A stretch of 64,000 bases of DNA from FW021-bin31 sp964647485 (GCA_964647485.1 CAZYHV010000015.1:1-64000); one strand, 5' to 3'; positions 50,877 to 60,574 are shown, counted from the first letter of the stretch. The notes: generated from the sequence alone by a model not told the origin. Numbers and translations: made by a program.

Positions 50877-51941
50877 CTACAGCACGGCTTCCAGTAAGCC
50901 GATATAGGTTTCAATTCCTTCTTTTATTTCCTTTAATTCTATATATTCATCGGCACTATGTGAACGTGCAGAATCTCCCGGACCTACCTTTATAGAAGGA
51001 TATGGAATCAAGGCCTGATCCGACATGGTAGGCGATCCGTATAGATCTTTCCCGAGTTGGGATGCCGCTCTTACAATGGGATGATCTTTATCAATCCCCG
51101 ATGATCTTAACCGAACAGAGCGCGGTTTGACTTCACTTTTAATATGTTTTTGAATTGTTTCTAACACTTCTTCATGGGTGTATTTATCCGTGATTCGAAC
51201 ATCCACTACATATTGACATTCAGCGGGAACGACATTATGTTGTTTTCCCCCATGAATAGCAGAAACAGTCATTTTTATCGGACCTAAGGTATCAGATATC
51301 TTATCAAAACGGTAGGATTTAAACCATTCAATATCTTCTAATACTTCATAAATAGCATTGATCCCCTCCTCTCTTGCTGCATGGCCGGGTTTCCCAAAGG
51401 CCGTTCCATCCAAAACCATCAAGCCTTTTTCTGCAATTGCCACCCTTGTTAGGGTGGGTTCTCCTACGATAGCGAAATCAATATTTTCAGGTAAATGTGA
51501 CAAAATACTTTCTATTCCGTTTCTCCCGGAGATCTCTTCTTCGGCTGTGATAGCTACAATTAAATTATATTTTAGATCTTTTTTCTCATAGAAATAACGA
51601 AAAGCTGCTAACAAGGAAACTGCAGCTCCTCCGGCATCATTGCTCCCTAAACCATAAAGTTTTCCATTCTCTGTCGATGCTGTAAAAGGGTCACGGGTGT
51701 ACGCTGGATTGGGTTTGACCGTATCATGATGAGAATTAAGTAAGATAGTGGGCTTATGAGCATCAAAATATCGATTGGCAGCCCACACATTATTTTCAAT
51801 ACGACTATGTTTGATCTGATGAACCGCCAAAAAACGACATAATTCTGAAGCCGTTTGATTCTCTTCTCTGCTTATAGAAGGTATTTCTATCAAATTTTGC
51901 AATAGTTCTACTGCATCCGTATATAATATATTTTCCTCCAT
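50877..51941 (-). CDS. argE: N-acyl-ornithine/citrulline deacylase (M20 family)
   Basis: 354 aa, M20 peptidase fold with metal ligands in LNSHHDTVKP, GLGSNDAGGAAVSL, the catalytic Glu pair in AEEEISGRNG and IVGEPTLTRVA. It removes the acyl group from the ornithine or citrulline intermediate. Because the carbamoyltransferase in this operon is of the acyl-ornithine type, the natural substrate is likely N-acetyl- or N-succinyl-citrulline. Its ATG overlaps the argB stop by one base (TAATG). Confidence 0.9.
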   Translation of the reverse strand: MEENILYTDAVELLQNLIEIPSISREENQTASELCRFLAVHQIKHSRIENNVWAANRYFDAHKPTILLNSHHDTVKPNPAYTRDPFTASTENGKLYGLGSNDAGGAAVSLLAAFRYFYEKKDLKYNLIVAITAEEEISGRNGIESILSHLPENIDFAIVGEPTLTRVAIAEKGLMVLDGTAFGKPGHAAREEGINAIYEVLEDIEWFKSYRFDKISDTLGPIKMTVSAIHGGKQHNVVPAECQYVVDVRITDKYTHEEVLETIQKHIKSEVKPRSVRLRSSGIDKDHPIVRAASQLGKDLYGSPTMSDQALIPYPSIKVGPGDSARSHSADEYIELKEIKEGIETYIGLLEAVL

Positions 51942-52741
51942 TATGCGACGATTAAAGTTCCGGAAGTATTCTCTCCCGTATTTTCAATAATATCATTGGC
52001 ATGCCCAATTAATACACTACCAACTCCCTGCTCAATGGCTTGAAAAGCATTATCTAACTTAGGTAAAATGCCTTCAAATAAAGTATTGCTGTTCTTCATT
52101 TCATGATAAACAGCTTTATTCATTAATGGCACCACACTTTCTTCATCCGTTATATCTTTTAAGATTCCTTTCTTTTCAAAGCAATAAATCAAACGGACAT
52201 GAAACCCGGAGGCTAAGGAAACAGCAAGAGAAGAAGCTATTGTATCTGCATTGGTATTAAGCATTTGTCCTTTTTCATCATGGGTCAATGCCGCAAAAAC
52301 AGGAACGATACCCTGCCTCAGAATCTTTTCCAAAAAATCAGTGGGATATGGAGGGTTGATATCTCCCACAAAACCATAATCCACTTCTTTTACGGGTCTT
52401 TTTTTTGCCGGAATGACATTAGCATCTGCTCCGGTCAATCCCAAGGCATTACAGTTCAATCCTTGTAGTTTTGCCACAATCTGTTTATTCAATAATCCGC
52501 CATATACCATCGTTACCAGATCTATGGTAGCTTCATCCGTAATGCGTCTTCCCTCTTTATAATGCGGTTGAATCCCCAGCTTCTCTCCTATTTCAGTGGC
52601 TTTTTCCCCTCCCCCGTGCACCAATATTTTCTGTGCCGGTATCGAAGAAAATTTCTTTAAAAAAGGGTCTAATGCAGAAGGATCATTGAGGACGTGCCCT
52701 CCTACCTTGATAATATATAATTTTTCTTTCGCAGAATCCAT
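51941..52741 (-). CDS. argB: N-acetylglutamate kinase
   Basis: 266 aa amino-acid kinase fold. IIKVGGHVLND, KILVHGGGEKATEIGEKLGI and LNTNADTIASSLAVSLA are the nucleotide and substrate segments. It phosphorylates the acylated glutamate in arginine synthesis; it may act on the succinyl form in this lineage. It has no N-terminal helix of the arginine-inhibited hexameric type, so feedback control may differ. It lies 12 bp after argF' and overlaps argE by one base. Confidence 0.93.
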   Translation of the reverse strand: MDSAKEKLYIIKVGGHVLNDPSALDPFLKKFSSIPAQKILVHGGGEKATEIGEKLGIQPHYKEGRRITDEATIDLVTMVYGGLLNKQIVAKLQGLNCNALGLTGADANVIPAKKRPVKEVDYGFVGDINPPYPTDFLEKILRQGIVPVFAALTHDEKGQMLNTNADTIASSLAVSLASGFHVRLIYCFEKKGILKDITDEESVVPLMNKAVYHEMKNSNTLFEGILPKLDNAFQAIEQGVGSVLIGHANDIIENTGENTSGTLIVA

Positions 52742-52753
52742 CTAAATAATAAT

Positions 52754-53713
52754 CTATAATGCTTTCAATATCTCCGATAATACGGCTTGAGCTGCCCAGA
52801 CTCTGTTTCCTGCCTCTTCGGTTACCAGGGATTGGGGGCTATCCAGAACCTGTCCGGAGATAACCAGATTTCGACGTACCGGCAAGCAATGCATGACCTT
52901 CGCTTGATGGGTATTCTTTAATTTTTCTGCTGTTATTTTCCAAGCGGATTTATCCGATACCATCTGTCCATAATCATTATAAGAAGACCAATTTTTTACA
53001 TACACAAAGTCTGCATCCTGCAATGCCTTTTCTTGATCATATTCAATATGTGCTCCTTTAGTAAACTCTTCTTTTAAATCTAAACCTTTCGGATGAGTAA
53101 TCGTAAAATCTGCCTTTCCCCATGTATTCACCCATTGCGCAAAAGAATTGGGAACGGCTTGGGGTAGTGCTTTAATATGAGGTGCCCAGCTCATTACAAT
53201 TTTTGGTTGTTTCCCTGAAGAAAAATCAAAATTTTCATTTATAGTCACTAGATCAGTCAAACTTTGTAATGGATGAAGCGTAGCACTTTCGAGGCTTACA
53301 ATAGGGACACCGGCATGTTTAATAAATTGTGAAATATATTTTTCCCGGTAATCTTCTGTTCTATTTTTCAATCCCGGAAAAGTACGAATGGCAATAATAT
53401 CAAAATATTTCCCCATAACGGCAGCAGCTTCTTTTACATGTTCAGATTTGTTACCATCCATTACCACCCCGTCTTCAAACTCTAATTGCCAGCCTTCTTT
53501 ATCTATATTAAAAACAATAGGTTTTATTCCTAATTGCTGTGCCGCTATCTGCGTGCTAAGGCGGGTACGCATACTTGGATTTAGAAATAACATCCCCAAA
53601 GTTTTATTTTGTCCCAGATGTTGATCTTTAAAAGGGTACCTTTTATAATCCCGAGCAGTTTGAATCAGAGCAGAAATATCAGAAACATCATCGGTGGAAA
53701 TAAATTGATTCAT
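52754..53713 (-). CDS. argF': N-acyl-ornithine carbamoyltransferase
   Basis: 319 aa. The carbamoyl-phosphate loop is NPSMRTRLSTQ, as in acetyl- and succinyl-ornithine enzymes (ordinary ornithine enzymes have STRTR). The acyl-specificity loop is MDGNKSEHVKE. There, residue 90 is Ser, where the succinyl-specific Bacteroides enzyme has Pro and the acetyl-specific Xanthomonas enzyme has Glu. HCLPVRRNLVIS and WAPHIKALPQAVPNSFAQW are also conserved. It carbamoylates acyl-ornithine to acyl-citrulline, which the M20 deacylase then hydrolyses. First gene of the arginine run. Confidence 0.92.
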   Translation of the reverse strand: MNQFISTDDVSDISALIQTARDYKRYPFKDQHLGQNKTLGMLFLNPSMRTRLSTQIAAQQLGIKPIVFNIDKEGWQLEFEDGVVMDGNKSEHVKEAAAVMGKYFDIIAIRTFPGLKNRTEDYREKYISQFIKHAGVPIVSLESATLHPLQSLTDLVTINENFDFSSGKQPKIVMSWAPHIKALPQAVPNSFAQWVNTWGKADFTITHPKGLDLKEEFTKGAHIEYDQEKALQDADFVYVKNWSSYNDYGQMVSDKSAWKITAEKLKNTHQAKVMHCLPVRRNLVISGQVLDSPQSLVTEEAGNRVWAAQAVLSEILKAL

Positions 53714-53785
53714 ATTTATCAGTTATTTTTAAGAGTGCAATTTCGGAAAAGTTTTTCACTTGTACTTTAATTAATAGAAACATCT

Positions 53786-53793
53786 TACATTTG
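53786..53793 (+). promoter_or_regulatory. Candidate promoter for the amidohydrolase gene (TACATTTG)
   Basis: An exact TAnnTTTG match 23 bp before the ATG at 53817. A TTG at 53760-53762 could be the -33 element, but the 23-bp spacing is slightly long. Confidence 0.4.
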
Positions 53794-53816
53794 AAAGCAA
53801 TCAATTTTTTGTAAGT

Positions 53817-55409
53817 ATGCGTACCTCAGCAGATCTTATTCTATATAATGCAGTGATTTACACGGTCAACTCGAACTTTAGTGTTTGTGAAGCCATGGCT
53901 GTCAAAGAGAATCGAATAATGATGGTAGGTACCCACAAAGAAGTATTTGCTTCTTTTATTGCAAAACGAAAGATAGATGTGAAGGGAGCGCCAATCTTTC
54001 CGGGATTTATTGATGCCCATGCTCATTTTTATTATTATGGACAATCGCTGCAATCCGTTTCTTTAAAAGGATGTAAAAATTGGGAAGAAGCGATTAAGCG
54101 GGTGGTAGAATATGGGGAAACCCATTCTTCCGAATGGCTTCTTGGACGAGGCTGGGATCATTTTGAATGGGATCATCAGAAATATCCCAATAACGAAAAG
54201 CTCAATCAATTATTTCCGGATCGTCCGGTATTCCTTATTCGGGTCGATGAGCATGCAGCCATTGCTAATCGGGCTGCATTAGAGAAAGCAGGAATCGTAG
54301 CCGGACAAATGATAGGAGGAGGTGAAATACATGAAGTTGAGGGTAAACTCACAGGATTGTTGGTAGACAATGCGCTTGAGCTCATCAAGGAGCACATTCC
54401 GGAATATTCAGCTGCTGAAAAAGAAAAATGTTTATTGGAGGCACAGGAGAATTGTTTTGCAGTCGGCTTAACCACTATAGACGATTGTGGATTGGATCGG
54501 GAAATGATAGCATTTATTGATCATTTGCAGAAAGAAAAAAAACTCAAAATGCGCTTATTTATCATGATCTCCGACAAGTCGGAACATTATGATTATTATC
54601 TTAAAAAAGGACCTTATAAAACCGATCGACTGAATATTAGCAGTTTTAAGCTTTTTTCCGATGGTGCTTTAGGATCTCGTGGAGCTGCTATGCTTCAGCC
54701 TTACTCGGATTCTCCAAACTGGAAGGGATTTTTTGTTCATGATCGACAACATTTTGCAGAAGTAGCTAAAAAACTGGCTTCCTCCTCATTTCAAATGTGC
54801 ACGCATGCCATTGGTGACGCAGCCAATAGAATGATATTAGAAATCTATTCAGAAGCATTAAAAGGACAAAACAATCGGCACTGGCGTATAGAACACGCCC
54901 AATTTATCCATAAAGACGATTTCCATCTTTTTGGAGATTTTCAGATTATTCCTTCCGTACAACCGACTCATGCCACAACAGATATGCATTGGGCTAAAGA
55001 TCGTGTAGGTCAGGAAAGGATGTCGGGAAGTAATTGTTCAGAAACCTATGCGTATGCTTATAAGTCTTTATTGGAACAAAATGGGTGGTTACCTCTGGGT
55101 ACAGACTTTCCCGTAGAAGATATTAATCCTATGACAACTTTCTATGCAGCTGTGACAAGAAAAGACCGAAAAGGATTACCGGAAAAAGGATTTCTTCCTC
55201 ATGAGGCGTTAAGCAGAAAGGAAGCATTGCAAGGTATTACAATCTGGCCTGCTAAACTTAATTTCGAAGAAAAACAGAAAGGCAGCCTGGAAGCCGGTAA
55301 GTTTGCCGACTTTGTAATTCTGGACAGGGATATTATGCAAATTCCTATCGAAGCAACCTTACAGGCTAAAGTGCAAGCCACCTTCCTGGGAGGGGAACAA
55401 GTATTCTGA
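53817..55409 (+). CDS. Metal-dependent amidohydrolase (YtcJ-like)
   Basis: 530 aa, amidohydrolase family 3. The metal site begins with GFIDAHAHFYYYG. Further ligands are likely in CTHAIGDAANRM, WRIEHAQFIHKDD and PLGTDFPVEDINP. The N-terminal composite beta domain (DLILYNAVIYTVN) and C-terminal strand (GKFADFVILDRD) complete the fold. No signal peptide. The exact substrate of this broad group is unknown; a cytosolic amide or cyclic amide hydrolase is likely. Monocistronic and divergent from argF'. Confidence 0.88.
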   Translation: MRTSADLILYNAVIYTVNSNFSVCEAMAVKENRIMMVGTHKEVFASFIAKRKIDVKGAPIFPGFIDAHAHFYYYGQSLQSVSLKGCKNWEEAIKRVVEYGETHSSEWLLGRGWDHFEWDHQKYPNNEKLNQLFPDRPVFLIRVDEHAAIANRAALEKAGIVAGQMIGGGEIHEVEGKLTGLLVDNALELIKEHIPEYSAAEKEKCLLEAQENCFAVGLTTIDDCGLDREMIAFIDHLQKEKKLKMRLFIMISDKSEHYDYYLKKGPYKTDRLNISSFKLFSDGALGSRGAAMLQPYSDSPNWKGFFVHDRQHFAEVAKKLASSSFQMCTHAIGDAANRMILEIYSEALKGQNNRHWRIEHAQFIHKDDFHLFGDFQIIPSVQPTHATTDMHWAKDRVGQERMSGSNCSETYAYAYKSLLEQNGWLPLGTDFPVEDINPMTTFYAAVTRKDRKGLPEKGFLPHEALSRKEALQGITIWPAKLNFEEKQKGSLEAGKFADFVILDRDIMQIPIEATLQAKVQATFLGGEQVF

Positions 55410-55444
55410 TGCTATGGATATTATATCTTCACAGTAACCATGAA

Positions 55445-56782
55445 TCAGAATATTCCGGTATAATTCTGCGGTGTAATTTCTCTTAACTCTGTTTTTACGT
55501 TCTCTCCCACCTCTAAAGTGTCGATAAATTCAAGAATAGCCTCCCGGTTAATAGTTTTATTTTTTCGGGTCAACGTTTTAAGAGCTTCGTAAGGTTGAGG
55601 ATAATTTTCTCGCCTTAGAATCGTTTGGATAGCTTCTGCTACTACTGCCCAATTGGCTTCCAAATCAGCGTCTAACTTCTCTTGATTTAGAATAAGTTTC
55701 CCTAAACCTTTTTCTAGTGATTTTAAAGCTAAAAAGCTATGAGCCAAAGGAACGCCCAGATTTCTTAATACCGTAGAATCTGTAAGATCGCGTTGTAGAC
55801 GAGAAATAGGTAATTTTGCAGAAAGGTGTTCTAAAAGGGCATTGGAAACACCAAAATTCCCTTCTGCATTTTCAAAATCAATGGGATTCACCTTATGGGG
55901 CATGGTAGATGATCCGACTTCTCCTTTTTTTATTTTTTGTTTAAAATATTCCATAGAGATATATGTCCAGATATCTCTAGATAAATCTACCAATATGTTA
56001 TTTAAACGCTTAATGGCATCCAATTGCGCTGCCAAATCATCATAAGGTTCTATTTGAGTAGTGTATGCTGTCCGGTTTAATCCCAAAATATCAGAAACAA
56101 AATGATTGGAAAAGGCCTCCCAATCCTTTTCGGGATAAGCTACATGATGTGCATTAAAGTTGCCTGTAGCTCCACCAAATTTAGCCGAAAATGGAATATC
56201 TGAAAACTGCTTTTTCTGTTTCTCTAATCTTTGAATAAAGACATTAATTTCCTTTCCTAATTTTGTAGGACTAGCCGGTTGTCCATGTGTACGAGCCAAC
56301 ATAGGTTGGTCTTTCCAGGCAGATCTTCTTTCCTTCAACATCTCAATAACATGTTCTAATTGAGGCAAGAAGACCTTTTGAATGCCCTTTTTCCACATCA
56401 AAGGCATCGCTGTATTATTAATATCCTGAGAGGTTAATCCAAAGTGAATCCATTCTCCCTTATCTTTAATTCCAAATTCGGTCAATTTGTCTTTAATAAA
56501 ATATTCAACCGCTTTAACGTCATGATTGGTTATCTTTTCGGTTGCTTTAATTTTTTCGGCATCTTCTATAGAAAATTCTGAGATCACCCGGCGCAAAACA
56601 GATTTCTTATCGTCAGGGAAAGAGAATAATCCTTCTTCTGCCAACTGTAAAAAATATTCAATCTCTACTTTTACTCGATACCTCATCAATGCAAACTCAG
56701 AAAAATAATCAGAAAAAGCAGTTAATTTATTATAATAACGCCCATCAACAGGCGATATAGCTGTAAGAGGATTTAATAACAT
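55445..56782 (-). CDS. purB: Adenylosuccinate lyase
   Basis: 445 aa. TSQDINNTAMPLMWK, the catalytic-His region RTHGQPASPTKLGKE and the signature loop GSSTMPHKVNPIDFENAEGN identify PurB of the E. coli-like subgroup. It acts twice in purine synthesis, on SAICAR and on adenylosuccinate, releasing fumarate. It is convergent with the amidohydrolase (35 bp apart) and 109 bp after the acylphosphatase. Confidence 0.96.
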   Translation of the reverse strand: MLLNPLTAISPVDGRYYNKLTAFSDYFSEFALMRYRVKVEIEYFLQLAEEGLFSFPDDKKSVLRRVISEFSIEDAEKIKATEKITNHDVKAVEYFIKDKLTEFGIKDKGEWIHFGLTSQDINNTAMPLMWKKGIQKVFLPQLEHVIEMLKERRSAWKDQPMLARTHGQPASPTKLGKEINVFIQRLEKQKKQFSDIPFSAKFGGATGNFNAHHVAYPEKDWEAFSNHFVSDILGLNRTAYTTQIEPYDDLAAQLDAIKRLNNILVDLSRDIWTYISMEYFKQKIKKGEVGSSTMPHKVNPIDFENAEGNFGVSNALLEHLSAKLPISRLQRDLTDSTVLRNLGVPLAHSFLALKSLEKGLGKLILNQEKLDADLEANWAVVAEAIQTILRRENYPQPYEALKTLTRKNKTINREAILEFIDTLEVGENVKTELREITPQNYTGIF

Positions 56783-56891
56783 ATATTTTTATTCAAAACA
56801 GAAGAACGTGGTTTGTAACAGTCTCATCCCACGTCCTTCATAAAGATTAATAATCAGGACAAGACATAAGAAAATAGGATATCTTCTTTCT

Positions 56892-57164
56892 TTAGATTAC
56901 TTCAAACTTGGAGAAATTCTTCATTTCTCCATTTTCCACATCAACATGGACAACATCTGCTGCAGCAGATCCTTTTCTACACCATTTTATAAATTCCAAC
57001 ATTCCTTCACTATCTCCTTCAGCCTCAATGTAAACGCTTCCGTCAGATTCATTTCTGGCAAAGCCTTTAATTCCATGTTGGCGTGCTTCTTTAAAAGCAG
57101 AAGACCGAAAATAAACACCTTGTACCCGGCCTTTAACGAGAATGTTTTTGTGTACTACCTTCAT
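56892..57164 (-). CDS. acyP: Acylphosphatase
   Basis: 90 aa, the normal length. KGRVQGVYFRSSAFKEARQ contains the phosphate-binding Arg, and KGFARNESDGSV the catalytic Asn. It hydrolyses acyl phosphates such as 1,3-bisphosphoglycerate. It lies 9 bp after tpiA, so it is co-transcribed with that glycolytic gene. Confidence 0.93.
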   Translation of the reverse strand: MKVVHKNILVKGRVQGVYFRSSAFKEARQHGIKGFARNESDGSVYIEAEGDSEGMLEFIKWCRKGSAAADVVHVDVENGEMKNFSKFEVI

Positions 57165-57173
57165 AATAAACGA

Positions 57174-57932
57174 TTATAAACATTGTGTAATTTCTACAAA
57201 ACTATCCGCCTTCAGTGAGGCGCCACCAACCAATGCACCATCGACATCCTTTCCTGCAAATAAATCGGCTGCATTCCCCGGTTTACAACTTCCACCGTAA
57301 AGTATGGTGGTATCTTCTGCAATTTCTTTCCCATACCTCTCTGCAATCTTAGAGCGAATGAAAGCATGAATTTCCTGAGCTTGTTCCGGTGTTGCCGTTT
57401 TTCCTGTACCAATGGCCCAAATAGGTTCATAAGCAATGACTACTTTCTTAAAATCTTCTTCAGAAAAAACAAATAAACTTTCTTCCAACTGTTGGGCAAC
57501 AAATTCATTTTGTTTTTCTGCTTCTCTTGTTTCTAAAGATTCTCCACAGCAGAAGATAGGTCGTAACCCTTCGTTTAAAGTTAATTCCATTTTTTCTTTC
57601 AGAACCTCATTGGTATCACCATAATAACCTCTTCTTTCTGAATGACCAATGATCACATAATCTGTATCGACTGATTTTAACATGGCAGCCGAAGTCTCTC
57701 CGGTATAGGCTCCGGATTCATGGTTAGCCACATTTTGAGCACTTACATAAATATGAGAAGTAGCGGCAATCTTATCTTTAATATCTTTCAAGTAAGGCAT
57801 CGGTACACCAAGAATCATTTCTGTTTGATCTGTTAAATGCACTCCGGACTCCAAGATTCCCTGAACCAGCCTTTTCCCTTCTTCCAGGGTTAAGTTCATT
57901 TTCCAGTTGGCTGCTGCAATTTTTCTTCTCAT
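57174..57932 (-). CDS. tpiA: Triosephosphate isomerase
   Basis: 252 aa TIM barrel. The substrate Lys is in AAANWKMN, the electrophilic His in VIIGHSERR and the catalytic Glu in VIAYEPIWAIGTGKTA; the phosphate loop GGSCKPGNAADL is present. It interconverts dihydroxyacetone phosphate and glyceraldehyde 3-phosphate. Downstream of the GlmU-like gene by 50 bp and upstream of acyP by 9 bp. Confidence 0.97.
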   Translation of the reverse strand: MRRKIAAANWKMNLTLEEGKRLVQGILESGVHLTDQTEMILGVPMPYLKDIKDKIAATSHIYVSAQNVANHESGAYTGETSAAMLKSVDTDYVIIGHSERRGYYGDTNEVLKEKMELTLNEGLRPIFCCGESLETREAEKQNEFVAQQLEESLFVFSEEDFKKVVIAYEPIWAIGTGKTATPEQAQEIHAFIRSKIAERYGKEIAEDTTILYGGSCKPGNAADLFAGKDVDGALVGGASLKADSFVEITQCL

Positions 57933-57982
57933 AAATTACTCATTTGTGATTTTTATTAATAATAGTTATTTCCGTTTTGAAA

Positions 57983-59119
57983 TCAGTTATTTTGCTTGTA
58001 AAGGTACGATAATATCTTCTCCCAATTTTTATCAAGTCTTTTTCCTTTCAGTTTCATCCAGTTATCTGCATGATGGAGGACTTTTTCTAATTGATATTTG
58101 TTTTCTTCATCCCAATAAAAGGAAGGAATCTCTTTTGATGGGAAGCCTAAATGATGTAAATGGGCTGATACCCCGATAACGGTTCCTGAATTTATTCTGC
58201 TTTGGATTGCCGTCCGAGAAAAATCACCCATAAAAAAGCCACATTTTGTCCCTACTTCTTTTAATCCTGTCCTTCTTTTTATTTCGATCGTACCGGCTGT
58301 GTTTTTTAGATTAGAATTGCTTGTACCGGCTCCTAAATTACACCATTCTCCGATGATAGAATCTCCAAGATAACCATCATGAGCTTTATTAGAATATCCA
58401 AATAGAATGCTATTCTTTACTTCTCCACCAACTGTAGAATATGGTCCTACCGTTGTTGCTCCATATATCTTCGCTCCCATCTTTACAACTGCTCCCTCTC
58501 CTATGGCTATCGGGCCATAAAGATGGCTGCCTTCCATAAGGTTGGCATTTTTTCCGATATAAACAGGACCTTGAGAGGCATTTATACTGGCAGCATTGAT
58601 CATCGCCCCTTCCTCTATAAAAATATTTTCAGCATTCGTAAGCTTGATGTCATTTAAAGTATCGAGTTGCCGAGGGTTCCCAACCAATAAATTAAAATCT
58701 TGTTGAATTGCTTTTTCATTATTGTGAAGGAGTTCCCAGGGATAAGTAACAAAAGAATAATCCTTTTCGTAGATGATGTTATTCAGACTTGTATTATGTG
58801 GAAAGTGCTTTCCTCTGCTAATAAGAATATGGTTGCCGGAGACCAGCGAGCTGTCATCCCGTAAGCCATTCATCGCTGATATGAGCTGTTCATCTGGTAT
58901 CAGACCGGCATTAATCCAATAGTTATCTCCTTCTTTTTCTTCTGAAAACTTCTCTTTCAGGTAGTCTTCAGTTAGCGTGGAAGTAGGTTTTCCTAAATAC
59001 CTTTCCCATTTTTCTCGGAGAGTAAAAATCCCTAACCGACAATCTGCAATCGGTCGGGTAAGTGAGAAGGGATACATATTTTCCCTCCGGATAGCGTCAT
59101 ATAAAATATAAGCTGCCAC
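57983..59119 (-). CDS. Alternate GlmU-type sugar nucleotidyltransferase/acetyltransferase
   Basis: 378 aa starting with GTG (59119). The family start YILYDAIRRENMYPFSLTRP and RLGIFTLREKWERYL align from that codon, so the GTG is preferred to the internal Met at 15. The N-terminal half is a nucleotidyltransferase-like domain. The C-terminal half is a left-handed beta-helix (GEGAVVKMGAKIYGATTVG, GEWCNLGAGTSNSNLKNTAG). This Bacteroidota family is thought to make UDP-GlcNAc in place of the usual GlmU. It thus may feed peptidoglycan, lipid A and the exopolysaccharide. Confidence 0.87.
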   Translation of the reverse strand: MAAYILYDAIRRENMYPFSLTRPIADCRLGIFTLREKWERYLGKPTSTLTEDYLKEKFSEEKEGDNYWINAGLIPDEQLISAMNGLRDDSSLVSGNHILISRGKHFPHNTSLNNIIYEKDYSFVTYPWELLHNNEKAIQQDFNLLVGNPRQLDTLNDIKLTNAENIFIEEGAMINAASINASQGPVYIGKNANLMEGSHLYGPIAIGEGAVVKMGAKIYGATTVGPYSTVGGEVKNSILFGYSNKAHDGYLGDSIIGEWCNLGAGTSNSNLKNTAGTIEIKRRTGLKEVGTKCGFFMGDFSRTAIQSRINSGTVIGVSAHLHHLGFPSKEIPSFYWDEENKYQLEKVLHHADNWMKLKGKRLDKNWEKILSYLYKQNN

Positions 59120-59192
59120 AAGGCAAAATTAAAAAAGGTCTTCCAAAAAAAGAAAGACCCTTAGAAAGTAATGTTTTTATAAAGCTAAAAAA

Positions 59193-59450
59193 TTATTTCT
59201 TTTTATTCTTAGCATAGCGTTTGCGGAATTTATCAATACGTCCTGCAGTATCTACCAATACATTCTTACCGGTGTAAAAAGGATGAGAAGTATTAGAGAT
59301 TTCTAATTTCACTAATGGGTAGTCATTCCCATCTTCCCAGGTAATGGTTTCTTCTGAAGGAGTTGTAGAACGGCTTAAAAAAGCTTCGCCATTGGACATA
59401 TCTTTAAATACAACAAGACGGTAATCCTTAGGGTGAATATCTTTCTTCAT
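59193..59450 (-). CDS. rpmE2: 50S ribosomal protein L31 type B
   Basis: 85 aa. The start MKKDIHPKDYRLVVFKDMSN and HPFYTGKNVLVDTAGRIDKF identify L31. It has none of the zinc-binding cysteines and includes the type B insertion, so it is the zinc-independent form. In many bacteria type B is used when zinc is scarce; in Bacteroidota it is often the main form. No Zur-like operator was recognised. Confidence 0.95.
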   Translation of the reverse strand: MKKDIHPKDYRLVVFKDMSNGEAFLSRSTTPSEETITWEDGNDYPLVKLEISNTSHPFYTGKNVLVDTAGRIDKFRKRYAKNKKK

Positions 59451-59540
59451 GATTGTTTTCTATTTTGAGGTTGCAAATGTACAATAGTTAAATGTTTTGT
59501 CAAAATAATATTTTAAAAATTAGGAACCGCTCCCCTCTTT

Positions 59541-60518
59541 TTACGTCTTATTGCTTTCTTCATTTTTCTTTTTCTCTTCACGAGCTTTTGATTCTTTTAG
59601 AAATTTTATATTTCTTACCAAGCCACGATATTTTGTCCTTTTTACAGCAGATTTAGAAAAATATTTAGAAAATACTTCATGAGTAAGTTCATCCCAATCT
59701 TCATATTCCATATCCATTAACCCGGGACGAGGATTAAATTCCAAAACATCATGGGGCTTTGAAAAGCGATTCCAAGGACATACATCCTGACAGATGTCAC
59801 AGCCGAACATCCAGTTCTCCATCTTTTCACTGACTTCTTTGGGCAGCAACTCATCCCGAAGTTCAATAGTAAAATAACTGATACATTTGGAACCGTCTAC
59901 TTTGTGAGGCTCATCTAAAGCACCTGTAGGACAAGAATCAATACAACGGGTGCAGGTTCCGCAATAATCTTTGATTGGACCATCCGGTAATAATTCCAGG
60001 TCAATAATTAATTCTGCAAGAAAATAAAAAGATCCGTGTTGAGGTTGAATCATCAATGCATTTTTTCCTCGCCAGCCCAAACCACTCTTTTGAGCCCAAG
60101 CCTTTTCGAGAATGGGAGCAGAATCTGTAAAAGCACGTCCGTCTACTTCTCCAATACGTTCTCTAATCAAGTCAATAAAACGCCATAATTTCTTCTTAAT
60201 CACATGATGATAATCTTCTCCATAAGCATACTTAGATAGTTTATAGCTATTGGGGTTTTGTTTTTTTTCCGGATAATAATTTAACATTAAGCTTACTACA
60301 GACTTAGCTCCTTCCACTAATTTTGTAGGATCCAATCTTTTATCAAAGTAATTTTCCAAATATTGCATCTTCCCATTCTTTCCCTTTTTAAGGTAATCCT
60401 CAAGCCGAGGGGCTTCCTCTTCTAAAAATTCAGCTTTGGATATTCCACAGAAATCAAACCCCAATTCTGTAGCAATCTCTTTAACCGTATTTGTATTCTT
60501 TTCTATAGAAAGATTCAT
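59541..60518 (-). CDS. queG: Epoxyqueuosine reductase
   Basis: 325 aa from the ATG at 60518 (MNLSIEKNTNTVKEIATELG). The TTG at 60563 would translate through the ATP-synthase terminator hairpin and is rejected. Cobalamin-binding N-terminal regions (FDFCGISKAEFLEEEAPRL, LEKAWAQKSGLGWRGKN) precede two 4Fe-4S motifs, CGTCTRCIDSCPTGAL and CDICQDVCPWNRFS. It performs the last step of queuosine synthesis for tRNA wobble positions. Monocistronic after the atp terminator. Confidence 0.94.
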   Translation of the reverse strand: MNLSIEKNTNTVKEIATELGFDFCGISKAEFLEEEAPRLEDYLKKGKNGKMQYLENYFDKRLDPTKLVEGAKSVVSLMLNYYPEKKQNPNSYKLSKYAYGEDYHHVIKKKLWRFIDLIRERIGEVDGRAFTDSAPILEKAWAQKSGLGWRGKNALMIQPQHGSFYFLAELIIDLELLPDGPIKDYCGTCTRCIDSCPTGALDEPHKVDGSKCISYFTIELRDELLPKEVSEKMENWMFGCDICQDVCPWNRFSKPHDVLEFNPRPGLMDMEYEDWDELTHEVFSKYFSKSAVKRTKYRGLVRNIKFLKESKAREEKKKNEESNKT

Positions 60519-60545
60519 AACTACAAAGGTATCCAAAAATAGAAA

Positions 60546-60574
60546 GAGGATAACAATCTTCAATTGTTATCCTC
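60546..60574 (-). terminator. Intrinsic terminator of the ATP synthase operon
   Basis: A perfect 12-bp stem (GAGGATAACAAT with ATTGTTATCCTC, 60546-60557 and 60563-60574) with a 5-nt loop starts 31 bp after the atpA stop. On the minus strand it is followed by CTTTCTATTTTTGG, a T-rich tract, giving a good Rho-independent terminator just before queG. Confidence 0.75.

Noticed and set aside
60519..60563. Upstream TTG start for QueG
   Set aside because: It would place the coding start inside the terminator hairpin of the atp operon, and the family start fits the ATG at 60518.
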